From an uncultured Clostridium sp. (GTDB lineage: Bacteria; Bacillota; Clostridia; TANB77; CAG-465), in the NCBI GenBank assembly GCA_947361355.1, contig CANAIR010000014.1:1-41998 (forward strand): 41,998 nt of DNA, given 5' to 3'. Made by a program: the position numbers and the translations under genes. The notes beneath the pieces are model-generated. The model did no database searches, was not told where the DNA came from, and worked only from the letters and a program-made list of their open reading frames with translations. This document shows, piece after piece, positions 8,625-15,750 of the stretch. Within the stretch, counting starts at the first letter, position 1; every line of letters begins with the position of its first letter.

Positions 8625-9479
8625 TTAGAGAATATTTTTTATGGTTACATTTTTTGGAGTATTTATATAATAATCACTTCTTCCAAAGCGACTAATTATA
8701 TTTGATATAGCATATAAACCATATGAATAAGATGGTGTAGATAAATCTTGCTTTAATATACTGCAATTATGTTTATCACTAATAATACCTTCTTCAGTTA
8801 ACCAATCTTTTTCATGATACTGTATAGGACCATATATATAACTTAGGCCATATCCAGATTTACCATCATTTTTTATTCTGTTGCATACAAATGAGTATAT
8901 ATTTTCATTATGATTATGAATTGCTTTACTTTCTTCAATGAATACATTTGGATTAGAATTACTACATGGAACTAAAAATCCAAATAAATTTTTTGATAGT
9001 TCATAGTCTCTTGCAATAAAATATGCTACTTGGTAATATTCTAAACAGTTTAAAACATATACTTTTTGTGAATTTATATAAAATTCATGTTCCTTTAAGT
9101 ATTTTTTTATAAAAGTATTAACATCTATTTTTTCCAAAAATCTAACCATAGGTTCACTACCACATGAAAATCGCTTTGTAACTTCATTAAGTTTGCAATT
9201 TTGATATATTTTGGTTTTGTTTATATGTCCAACATAGGTACTTCCAAATATAATTAGTTTGTCTTTTGATAATTCTTTAATAGTCTTTTCATAATTTTGG
9301 CTAAAGGCCATTTCAGGAAATATGGCTATGTCTGGTTGTAACTTTTTAATTATTTCAATGCTCTTTTTCATTTGACTGTGATATAATTCATTTTGTATTA
9401 ATAAGTCGTGGTCTTTTTTGCAAATAATATCTAATTTCAATTGAAAACTTGTTATTGCCAAATAATTATTTTTTAGCAT
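8625..9479 (-). CDS. Carbon-nitrogen hydrolase (nitrilase-fold) family protein
   Basis: 284 residues from the ATG at 9479, which has a perfect GGAGGTGAT ribosome binding site (an upstream ATG at 9527 has none). The pattern is that of the nitrilase superfamily: PDIAIFPEMAF carries the probable catalytic Glu, and the segment YVLNCLEYYQVAYFIARDYE holds the candidate nucleophile Cys. LFGFLVPCSNSNP is the strand after it. The catalytic Lys could not be placed with certainty. Substrate unknown. Co-transcription with coaB makes an amidase of pantothenate or pantetheine type worth considering, but this is inference only. Confidence 0.68.
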   Translation of the reverse strand: MLKNNYLAITSFQLKLDIICKKDHDLLIQNELYHSQMKKSIEIIKKLQPDIAIFPEMAFSQNYEKTIKELSKDKLIIFGSTYVGHINKTKIYQNCKLNEVTKRFSCGSEPMVRFLEKIDVNTFIKKYLKEHEFYINSQKVYVLNCLEYYQVAYFIARDYELSKNLFGFLVPCSNSNPNVFIEESKAIHNHNENIYSFVCNRIKNDGKSGYGLSYIYGPIQYHEKDWLTEEGIISDKHNCSILKQDLSTPSYSYGLYAISNIISRFGRSDYYINTPKNVTIKNIL

Positions 9480-9573
9480 ATAATCACCTCCGTTTATTAA
9501 ATTATATAACAAGTTAATCAATAACACAAATATATATTATTTATATTAAATATAACTTTTAGTTATGATATAA

Positions 9574-9602
9574 TTGAAATAAATATTTAAATATAGTATA
9601 AT
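9574..9602 (+). promoter_or_regulatory. Sigma-A promoter for LysR gene
   Basis: TTGAAA (9574-9579), a 17-bp spacer and TATAAT (9597-9602). The region 9480-9634 separates divergent genes and is where an autoregulating LysR protein would bind; no clear T-N11-A box could be assigned. Confidence 0.65.
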
Positions 9603-9634
9603 ATAAAAAAATAAGGTTGCTAGGAGAGGATAAT

Positions 9635-10543
9635 ATGGAAAATGATATAGATTTAAATTTATTTAAAGTATTTAGTAAAGTTGCAGAGGAGGGGAATATA
9701 ACAAAAGCAGCAGAAAATTTATATGTATCACAACCTGCTATTACAAAATCAATTAAACAACTTGAAAAAAATCTTGGAGGTACATTGTTTATACGAACTA
9801 AAAAGGGAGTAAAGCTAACAGAGGAGGGAAACGTTTTATATCTATATGTAAAAAACATTTTAGAAGAATTTAAAAATGCTCAAAATAAATTTAACTCATT
9901 AATAAATCTTGAAGAAGGGAAAATTCGAATTGGTGCCAGTGCAACAGTAGCTAAGCATTTCTTAATGCCATATATAGAAAAGTTTCATATATTATATCCT
10001 AATATAGAGATTTCTATAGTAAATGAATTAACTGTAAATTTAGTAAAAGATTTAAAAAATGGATATTTAGACTTACTAGTTTCAAATATGCCTATGGATA
10101 CATTAAACTATCTGAAAATAGATGTTTGTGCTAAACTTCATGATACATTTGCTACTAGTAAAAAGTATATTGATTTACAAGATAAAATATTGAAAATTTC
10201 TGATATTACAAAATATAAAATAATAACTCAAAAAGAGCCATCAAATACTAGAGAGTTTCTTAATGCCTTTATGAGAGAAAATAACATTGAATTTAAACCA
10301 GATATAGAGATTGTAAGTTATGCTTTAGTAGTAGAATTTATAAAATCAGGATTTGGAGTTGGCTATGTTACAAAAGAATTTGTAAAAGATGAATTAGAAA
10401 AAGGAGAAATTTATGAGATAAAAATAGATAAGACGATACCTGAAAGGAGTTTAGGAATAGTTACTTTAAAAAATGCAATTCCAAATTTTGCTACAAGAAA
10501 GTTTATAAATTTATTAAAAGAAAATGTGGATAATGATATGTAA
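9635..10543 (+). CDS. LysR-family transcriptional regulator
   Basis: 302 residues from the ATG at 9635 (TAGGAGAGGA ribosome binding site; the TTG at 9617 is upstream of it). The N-terminal winged helix-turn-helix is typical (FKVFSKVAEEGNITKAAENL, then YVSQPAITKSIKQLEKNLGG, LFIRTKKGVKLTEEG). The C-terminal about 210 residues form the effector-binding periplasmic-binding-like fold (IRIGASATVAKHFLMPYIEKF). It is divergent from the nitrilase-coaB operon, which it may control. The next gene, a TPR protein, starts 30 nt downstream and is probably co-transcribed. Confidence 0.92.
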   Translation: MENDIDLNLFKVFSKVAEEGNITKAAENLYVSQPAITKSIKQLEKNLGGTLFIRTKKGVKLTEEGNVLYLYVKNILEEFKNAQNKFNSLINLEEGKIRIGASATVAKHFLMPYIEKFHILYPNIEISIVNELTVNLVKDLKNGYLDLLVSNMPMDTLNYLKIDVCAKLHDTFATSKKYIDLQDKILKISDITKYKIITQKEPSNTREFLNAFMRENNIEFKPDIEIVSYALVVEFIKSGFGVGYVTKEFVKDELEKGEIYEIKIDKTIPERSLGIVTLKNAIPNFATRKFINLLKENVDNDM

Positions 10544-10573
10544 TATGTAAAAATAATAAAGGAGTATGCAATT

Positions 10574-11143
10574 ATGATATGTGATAATTTAATAGAAACA
10601 ATAATTTCAAGGGCATATGAAAAAATAGAAAGTAATGATTATATAGGAGCGGCAAAAGTTTTTTCTAGGGCATGGAAAAGGGTATGTGATTATATAAAAA
10701 ACGATAATATTTCATCTATTGAAGAGTACGAGCAAAAATATGAATCTACTGAAAGTGTTTTAAAATGGTTTATTATATATTTAGATGTGTTACAATGTTG
10801 TTTTGAAGAAACAGGAGATATAAAATATCTAGAAGAAAGTATTAATTTAAAAGAAAATTATTCTGAATTTTTTATATCAAATATGTATTCGTACTGTCAA
10901 ATATTATTATATGCGAGTGAGTCTAAATTTAATTTAGGGAAAAAAGAAGAGGCAATTAAAGAATTAAAAGAATTGTTAGAAAAGTATGATACCTTTGAAG
11001 AGATATATTATAAAATTTCTGAGTTATATATAAAAATGGATAGACTTAAAGAGGCTAAAAAAATATTAAATAACGGAATATGTAAATGTGAATTTAATAC
11101 TTATTTAAGAGAAAAACTTGATTTGATTGAGTTAGATAAATAA
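10574..11143 (+). CDS. TPR-repeat-like helical protein
   Basis: 189 residues, all helical. The N-terminus (SRAYEKIESNDYIGAAKVFSRAW) and C-terminus (EIYYKISELYIKMDRLKEAKKILNNG) show the A-x-x-Y/F-x-x-A spacing of tetratricopeptide repeats, so at least two to three repeats are present. TPR proteins mediate protein contacts; the partner is unknown. It follows the LysR gene by 30 nt with an AAAGGAG site about 9 nt ahead of the ATG. Confidence 0.7.
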   Translation: MICDNLIETIISRAYEKIESNDYIGAAKVFSRAWKRVCDYIKNDNISSIEEYEQKYESTESVLKWFIIYLDVLQCCFEETGDIKYLEESINLKENYSEFFISNMYSYCQILLYASESKFNLGKKEEAIKELKELLEKYDTFEEIYYKISELYIKMDRLKEAKKILNNGICKCEFNTYLREKLDLIELDK

Positions 11144-11182
11144 AAGTAAATTCTAAAATGTCAAAAGAAGCGAAAAATTAAT

Positions 11183-11211
11183 TTGACATAAATATAAGAA
11201 TATTGTATAAT
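11183..11211 (+). promoter_or_regulatory. Consensus sigma-A promoter for Nudix gene
   Basis: TTGACA (11183-11188), a 17-bp spacer and TATAAT (11206-11211); all twelve bases match consensus. Confidence 0.88.
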
Positions 11212-11261
11212 AAATAAAGAAGAATATATAATCTTTAATAATTATTAAAGGAGGAGCAAAA

Positions 11262-11819
11262 ATGAATTTAAGGCATCAAATTTTAGATTATATTCCAAAG
11301 GATGAACAAGAAAAAGAGGACAAAGAAATGATGATTTTTTATATGGATACTTTTAATGATGTACTTACTAGGAATAATAAGGTTTGTCATTTTACTAGTT
11401 CTGCTTTTGTAATAAATCAAGAAAAAACAAAGGTTTTAATGGAATATCATAATATTTATAAATCTTGGACTTGGGAAGGTGGACATGCTGATGGAGAAAG
11501 TGATTTGCTTTCTGTTGCTGTAAGAGAAGTAGAGGAAGAAACAGGAGTTAAAGTTTTAGATTATGAAAATTCCAAGATTGAAAGTCTTGACATTTTACCC
11601 ACCTTAGGCCATTTTAAACATGGAAAATGGGTTAGTGCTCATTTACATCTTAATGTGGCATATATTTTTTATGCAGATGATACAAAGACGATTAGGACTA
11701 GACTTGTGGAAAATAGTGATGTTGGTTGGAAAAATATTGATGATATATTTTGTTTATCAAGTGAGCGTTACATGATACCTATTTATAAAAAGCTAATAAA
11801 AATTGTAAAACAATCTTAA
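11262..11819 (+). CDS. Nudix hydrolase
   Basis: 185 residues. The Nudix box is GGHADGESDLL followed by VAVREVEEETGV, with the REVEEETG core that binds divalent metal; the spacing between the first Glu and the REx2EE core is one residue longer than the textbook box. The protein would cleave a nucleoside-diphosphate-linked substrate that cannot be named from sequence. About 40 residues precede the fold. GGAGGAGC ribosome binding site, own promoter and terminator. Confidence 0.9.
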   Translation: MNLRHQILDYIPKDEQEKEDKEMMIFYMDTFNDVLTRNNKVCHFTSSAFVINQEKTKVLMEYHNIYKSWTWEGGHADGESDLLSVAVREVEEETGVKVLDYENSKIESLDILPTLGHFKHGKWVSAHLHLNVAYIFYADDTKTIRTRLVENSDVGWKNIDDIFCLSSERYMIPIYKKLIKIVKQS

Positions 11820-11824
11820 AATAA

Positions 11825-11868
11825 AAAACTTATAAATATGACAAGTTCATATTTATAAGTTTTTTTTC
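11825..11868. terminator. Bidirectional terminator
   Basis: A 17-bp perfect stem (AAAACTTATAAATATGA / TCATATTTATAAGTTTT) with an 8-T run separates convergent genes. Confidence 0.9.
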
Positions 11869-12533
11869 TAAAATATATATCTACTATTAGCTATTTGTCT
11901 AGTTAATTCTCTCCAAGTATTACATCCTACTATTCCATCTGCTGTTAAATTTTTATCTTTTTGAAATCTAATTACCGCATTTTTTGTGTTTTCACCAAAA
12001 ATTCCATCTATATTACCTGCATTGTATCCTAATGTATTTAATGCGTCCTGAAGAACTAAGACATAGACTCCTTTATTACCAATTTTTACTACTGGATATC
12101 CACCAGTAGGACAAGCAGGAGTTGGATCTCTAGTATCAGTATGAACCCATGTTGGCGTTAAATTTGCTGGCTCTACATATGTAAATAATTTACTATCAAT
12201 TGCAAGTTGTCTTAATTTATTTCTTTCTTCATTAGATAGAGCTTGTGCCATATCCATTGCTGTACCAGCATAATGTTGTGACATACCAGAGTGACCACCC
12301 TCTCCAATACGTTTAAAAGCATATCTTACTGGAATAGGTGAACCATATAGGTTTCTAAGTTTATTAAAGGCTTCCATAGTATGTCTATCCGTCCAAATTG
12401 TATCTGATTTTGTTGAACCTTTAAATTCTCCTACGGTTAAGTAGTGGTCTTCTATATATGGCATTGGTTCGTTTGGTTCTTTGTAATATGTTTCCATTTT
12501 ATTAGTTTTATCATTGTATACTAATATTTTCAA
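11868..12533 (-). CDS. M15-type peptidase with C-terminal peptidoglycan-binding domain
   Basis: 221 residues. An M15-like zinc peptidase core shows SQHYAGTAMDM (the SxHxxGxAxD zinc motif, about residues 84-94) and WVHTD, the second histidine ligand site (about 129-133). A PG_binding_1 domain fills the C-terminus (GVYVLVLQDALNTLGY, DGIFGENTKNAVIRFQK, DGIVGCNTWREL). The likely job is cleavage of cell-wall peptide stems. No signal peptide is visible, so it may be released by lysis or act in the mother cell or spore. The TTG start at 12533 is supported by AAAGGTGGTG just upstream; the next in-frame ATG is inside the protein. Confidence 0.85.
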   Translation of the reverse strand: MKILVYNDKTNKMETYYKEPNEPMPYIEDHYLTVGEFKGSTKSDTIWTDRHTMEAFNKLRNLYGSPIPVRYAFKRIGEGGHSGMSQHYAGTAMDMAQALSNEERNKLRQLAIDSKLFTYVEPANLTPTWVHTDTRDPTPACPTGGYPVVKIGNKGVYVLVLQDALNTLGYNAGNIDGIFGENTKNAVIRFQKDKNLTADGIVGCNTWRELTRQIANSRYIF

Positions 12534-12689
12534 ATTTTCACCACCTTTCTATGATATTATATGAGTATGTACAAAAAATGTTTTGTGAAAATATATATTT
12601 GAAAAAAATATAAAAAATGTATTTTTTTTTTTTACATTATATGATAAAATTATTACAATGGTTTTTAAAACCAATAGGGGTTAATATAT

Positions 12690-13739
12690 ATGAGTGTTGA
12701 AATGATAAGTAATTCAGAGATGTTATCTAATTTATTTAAAAAAAAGCAATACAATTTTTTAAAAGATATAGATAAAATATTAGATGAAATATGTGAAAAA
12801 AAGATAAGGATTGATGAAAAAGAAACAGGAATAAAAAAATTATTTGAAAGTAGCAAAATAGAAATTGAAAAAAATGAAAGATTATCTAAGATAATATTTG
12901 ATACCAAATGTAAATGTCTTGAACTTGAAAGAAGGATAAAAGAATTAAATCAAGCTATAATACGTTTAATTGTAGATAATGAATCAAATTATAAGTATCA
13001 AACTCAGAATTTAAAGCAGACAGTTTGTTTTATAAAAGATAAAATAGAGGAATTTACATCTTTAAATAAAAAATTTGATAAAGAATTATTAGAACTTGAT
13101 AAAAAAATAGAAAATATTTTAGAAAATAAAACAGAAAATGATAAGATTAGCATAGAAGGAAATAATAATGCAAAAGAAAAAGTAGAAAAAACAGAACCAA
13201 AAAAGAAAAAAAAATCAAGACGTGGTAGTGCATTAAATGAATTAGAGAAAATTAAAAAAATGGACGTATCTACTGAAGAAGCAATACAAGAGAGTATCTT
13301 TGAGATAGAGAAAAAAGTCACAAATGAATATAATATAGAAAATAATATTTTGCTAATATCAGAAAAAAAAGGGAAAGTATTTTTACCATATAAAAAAGAA
13401 GACTTGCAAGAATATCTTTTATCATATCCAGAAGATTATAAAAGTTATAGCGATGTAATTGAAAAAGAATATATACTTCCTTTAAATATTTTTATGAAAA
13501 ATCAGACTTTATCTAGATTTAGAGAAACATACGAACTTATAAGAAATAGAGAGTTTAAGTCGATGTTTGAGGCAATGAAAGTATCTACAAAATTTATGTT
13601 TAAATATGATTTAAACCCTGCCATAATAGCAGCTTGTAATTCAAAAGATGAGCTAAATGAATATATGAGCTGTTTGGAAAAAAATGAACTTGAAAAGTTT
13701 AATATATTTGATATAAAATTCGAACTTAATTTATTATAA
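12690..13739 (+). CDS. Coiled-coil protein of unknown function
   Basis: 349 residues. The first about 150 residues are heptad-rich coiled coil (for example KFDKELLELDKKIENILENK). A very basic hinge KKKKKSRRG follows (about residues 171-180), and a C-terminal mixed domain (about 220-349) contains FLPYKKEDLQEYLLSYPEDYKSY and FRETYELIRNREFKSMFEAMK. No membrane segment. AGGGGTTAATATATATG gives the start. It ends 2 nt before the first base of the leader region of pilin copy 2. I do not recognise the family. Confidence 0.75.
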   Translation: MSVEMISNSEMLSNLFKKKQYNFLKDIDKILDEICEKKIRIDEKETGIKKLFESSKIEIEKNERLSKIIFDTKCKCLELERRIKELNQAIIRLIVDNESNYKYQTQNLKQTVCFIKDKIEEFTSLNKKFDKELLELDKKIENILENKTENDKISIEGNNNAKEKVEKTEPKKKKKSRRGSALNELEKIKKMDVSTEEAIQESIFEIEKKVTNEYNIENNILLISEKKGKVFLPYKKEDLQEYLLSYPEDYKSYSDVIEKEYILPLNIFMKNQTLSRFRETYELIRNREFKSMFEAMKVSTKFMFKYDLNPAIIAACNSKDELNEYMSCLEKNELEKFNIFDIKFELNLL

Positions 13740-13774
13740 GTATAAAAAATATGTAAACAAAAGGGGATAAAAGT

Positions 13775-13828
13775 ATGAAAGTACTACACACACACACACA
13801 CACACACACACACGTACTATATGTATAA
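13775..13828 (+). CDS. His-Thr repeat leader peptide A (17 aa)
   Basis: ATG with an AAGGGG ribosome binding site encodes MKVLHTHTHTHTHVLYV then TAA. The HT repeat is written by a CA tract of 13 units (13787-13812, plus one C). The same peptide design recurs at 20713 and 41448, with the reading frame, start, initial Leu and a Val-Leu end kept in all three, which argues for translation. It could act as an attenuation or ribosome-stalling leader sensing charged tRNA-His or tRNA-Thr, but no function is known. Confidence 0.6.
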   Translation: MKVLHTHTHTHTHVLYV

Positions 13829-13898
13829 GATAGCATTAATTTGTTATACAAATTTTGTAAGAAATGTAAATAAAAATATATATGAAAAGATAAATATG

Positions 13899-13935
13899 AA
13901 CCTAGTTAAAGTAGATGAGTTCCCTTAGTTAGGTT
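13899..13935 (+). promoter_or_regulatory. Conserved 37-nt leader hairpin A
   Basis: 5' arm AACCTAGTTAAAG and 3' arm CTTAGTTAGGTT pair over about 12 positions, including G-U pairs, with an AGATGA loop. TTTTGTGTG follows. Compared with copies B, C and D, changes in one arm are largely matched or tolerated in the other. It may be a weak intrinsic terminator/attenuator. Confidence 0.7.
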
Positions 13936-14040
13936 TTGTGTGTTAAAATATATGTAATAGAAAAGATAGAAAAATGAAATACAAATGAAATAATAAATGT
14001 ATGACTAGAGATTGAAGAAAAAAATAAAAATAAATATAAA

Positions 14041-14060
14041 AATTGGAACAAATTTCCAAT
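14041..14060 (+). repeat. Inverted repeat in leader A
   Basis: AATTGGAAcaaATTTCCAAT, a near-perfect 20-bp palindrome 80 nt upstream of the pilin start. It is repeated in leader B with a different centre and is degenerate in leader C. It could be an operator or a small RNA hairpin. Confidence 0.6.
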
Positions 14061-14139
14061 GACTAATTTAAAATAATAGTATAGAATATAAGATAAAGGA
14101 AAAAATAATAAAGTATAGGTGAAATTTGAGGTGGAGAAT

Positions 14140-15552
14140 ATGAAAAAAGACAAAGAAAAAATTAATGAAAAAGATGTGAAAAAACTTTTTTATAAATTAA
14201 ACCCTTGTGGAGGTATATCACTAATTGTGCTAGTTATAACAATAATAGTGGTAATAATACTTGCAGCAGCAGTTATAATATCACTACAAAATAATAATCC
14301 TATGATAGAGGCAAATAAAGCAAGAATAAACAGTGATGTAGCAAATATGCAGGCTATATTTACAAATACAGTAGGAAAGATAATGGCTGAAAAACAAGAA
14401 GTAATAGGAATAATACCTAATAGATTAAATGATCCAATAAGTGATAAAAAAAGTGTAGTAGGAGAAGCAGTATATACTATAAATAATGAAGAATCAGGAA
14501 AAATAATATTTGATAATAAGGAAAGTACAGAAGTTAAGTATTATACAGGAAGAAAGTTACCAGTGTATAACAAAGAAACAATATGGTATGTAGATGATGA
14601 AGGGATATTAAGACTTCAAATAGGAGATAAGTTATATGGTGAAGGTTGGAATGAGCAAGTTCCAACGTCACCAGAAGATGAAAGTGCAAAAGTAGGGGAA
14701 ATAGTAAAAGATAAAACAAAAGACTTTATTGACAAAAATGGAGATAAAGCAACTATACCAATAGACTTTGCAATAGTACCAGGAAAAGATGTAGTAAAGG
14801 ATGGATTAGTAATATCAGATATGGCAAATGATACAGAAGATGAAGGAAATCAATTTGTATGGATACCAGTAAATGATATGAGTACTTTTGTTAGAGAACA
14901 AGGTTATAGGAATGCAAGTTTACAAAATAATTTTTTTGATTGTACAGAGCCACTAGATTATTCTGGTACAAAGGCTAGTGAAAGTGAAAGAAAAGAATAT
15001 GATAATATGATGGCAAGTGTAGAAGAATATCATGGATTTTATATAGGAAGATATGAAATGAGCAATGATGGAAATAACAATGCACAAAGCAAGAAAAATA
15101 AAGATCCATTAAGTAGTATAAAATGGGGAAATAGTATGACAGATTTAAGTGGAGGAATAGTAGAAAAGGCAAGAGGAATGTATAAAGAATCAGATGCAAC
15201 AAAAGGAAATGCAGTATCAACATTAGTATATGGAGTAGCATGGGATGAAACAATAAGATTTATAAAGAAAAATTATCCAGAAATAGAGAAAAATAGTAAT
15301 GAGTATGGAAATTATAGTTCAGGTGATACAATTTTAACTGGAAGTGAAATAAAATATTCACTTAATAATATATATGATATGGCAGGAAATGTATGGGAAT
15401 GGACAATGGAATCAAATTCAAATACTTCACGTTGTGGAAGAGGTGGTGGGTATGATAATAATTATATATCATCTATATCTGATCGTGGACCTAGTTTACC
15501 AAATGCAACACCAGCTAATTTAGGAGGTCGTGTGCAGATTTATATAAAGTAG
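14140..15552 (+). CDS. Pilin-like surface protein copy 2 with FGE/C-type-lectin-like C-terminus
   Basis: 470 residues; the only visible family member with an intact frame. The start is the ATG at 14140 (GAGGTGGAG site); the GTG at 14119 is too early. A basic leader of about 26 residues ends in CGG, followed by ISLIVLVITIIVVIILAAAV, a prepilin-like membrane segment without Glu5. The shared region runs to about residue 165. The rest resembles the formylglycine-generating-enzyme/SUMF1 fold: QFVWIPV, FYIGRYEMSND, YGVAWDETIRFIK, YDMAGNVWEWTME, then a RGGGYDNN stretch and a final GGRVQIYIK. In this fold the C-terminal loops often bind ligands, and in diversity-generating systems they are the variable site. 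Probably an exported adhesin; catalytic formylglycine activity is not implied. Confidence 0.85.
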   Translation: MKKDKEKINEKDVKKLFYKLNPCGGISLIVLVITIIVVIILAAAVIISLQNNNPMIEANKARINSDVANMQAIFTNTVGKIMAEKQEVIGIIPNRLNDPISDKKSVVGEAVYTINNEESGKIIFDNKESTEVKYYTGRKLPVYNKETIWYVDDEGILRLQIGDKLYGEGWNEQVPTSPEDESAKVGEIVKDKTKDFIDKNGDKATIPIDFAIVPGKDVVKDGLVISDMANDTEDEGNQFVWIPVNDMSTFVREQGYRNASLQNNFFDCTEPLDYSGTKASESERKEYDNMMASVEEYHGFYIGRYEMSNDGNNNAQSKKNKDPLSSIKWGNSMTDLSGGIVEKARGMYKESDATKGNAVSTLVYGVAWDETIRFIKKNYPEIEKNSNEYGNYSSGDTILTGSEIKYSLNNIYDMAGNVWEWTMESNSNTSRCGRGGGYDNNYISSISDRGPSLPNATPANLGGRVQIYIK

Positions 15553-15689
15553 TATAGGTGTGGTTTTGTAAAAAATATATTTGGGATTAAAAAAGATACA
15601 AATTTTTGTTATTCAATTATTGATAATATATATATATAAGTTTCTATAATTGAATTTTATAGGTTTTTGTGAATATTTTGTGATATATA

Positions 15690-15718
15690 TTGAAATTAAT
15701 TAACATATAATATATAAT
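15690..15718 (+). promoter_or_regulatory. Sigma-A promoter for 15751 gene
   Basis: TTGAAA (15690-15695), a 17-bp spacer and TATAAT (15713-15718), followed by an AAGGAGGAAAG ribosome binding site. Confidence 0.72.
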
Positions 15719-15750
15719 ATAAATAATTAAAAACAAGGAGGAAAGTAGCC

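Larger units (their letters stand above)
13741..14139 (+). promoter_or_regulatory. Conserved leader region A upstream of pilin copy 2
   Basis: This 399-nt gap holds no ordinary gene. In order: a conserved block ATGTAAACAAAAGGGG, a micro-ORF with the CA tract, a conserved TTATACAAATTTTG stretch (about 13844-13857), the 37-nt hairpin, an A/G-rich stretch, the TTGGAA inverted repeat, a conserved block GACTAATTT plus TAGTATAGAATAT (about 14061-14090), and the GAGGTGGAG ribosome binding site of the pilin. The same order and spacing recur at 20690-21073 and 41415-41804. A possible promoter (TTGAAA at 13690, TATAAA at 13712, 16-bp spacer) lies inside the end of the upstream coding region and is uncertain. 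Confidence 0.75.

Noticed and set aside
13787-13813. CA repeats as part of a CRISPR array or simple neutral microsatellite
   Set aside because: There are no spacers or repeated units of CRISPR size, and each tract sits inside a micro-ORF with a ribosome binding site and conserved ends, so a neutral microsatellite alone does not explain it.
13741-14139. Cyclic-di-GMP riboswitch upstream of the pilin genes
   Set aside because: Class I riboswitches precede pilin genes in some clostridia, but the conserved GEMM core sequences were not found in any of the three leaders.
14534-15253. Minus-strand leucine/histidine-rich ORFs opposite the pilin
   Set aside because: They mirror the AT-rich codon pattern of the real gene and lack ribosome binding sites.
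15420-15552. Complete diversity-generating retroelement
   Set aside because: Only a variable-region-like protein end is present; no reverse transcriptase, accessory protein or template repeat was found in the window.
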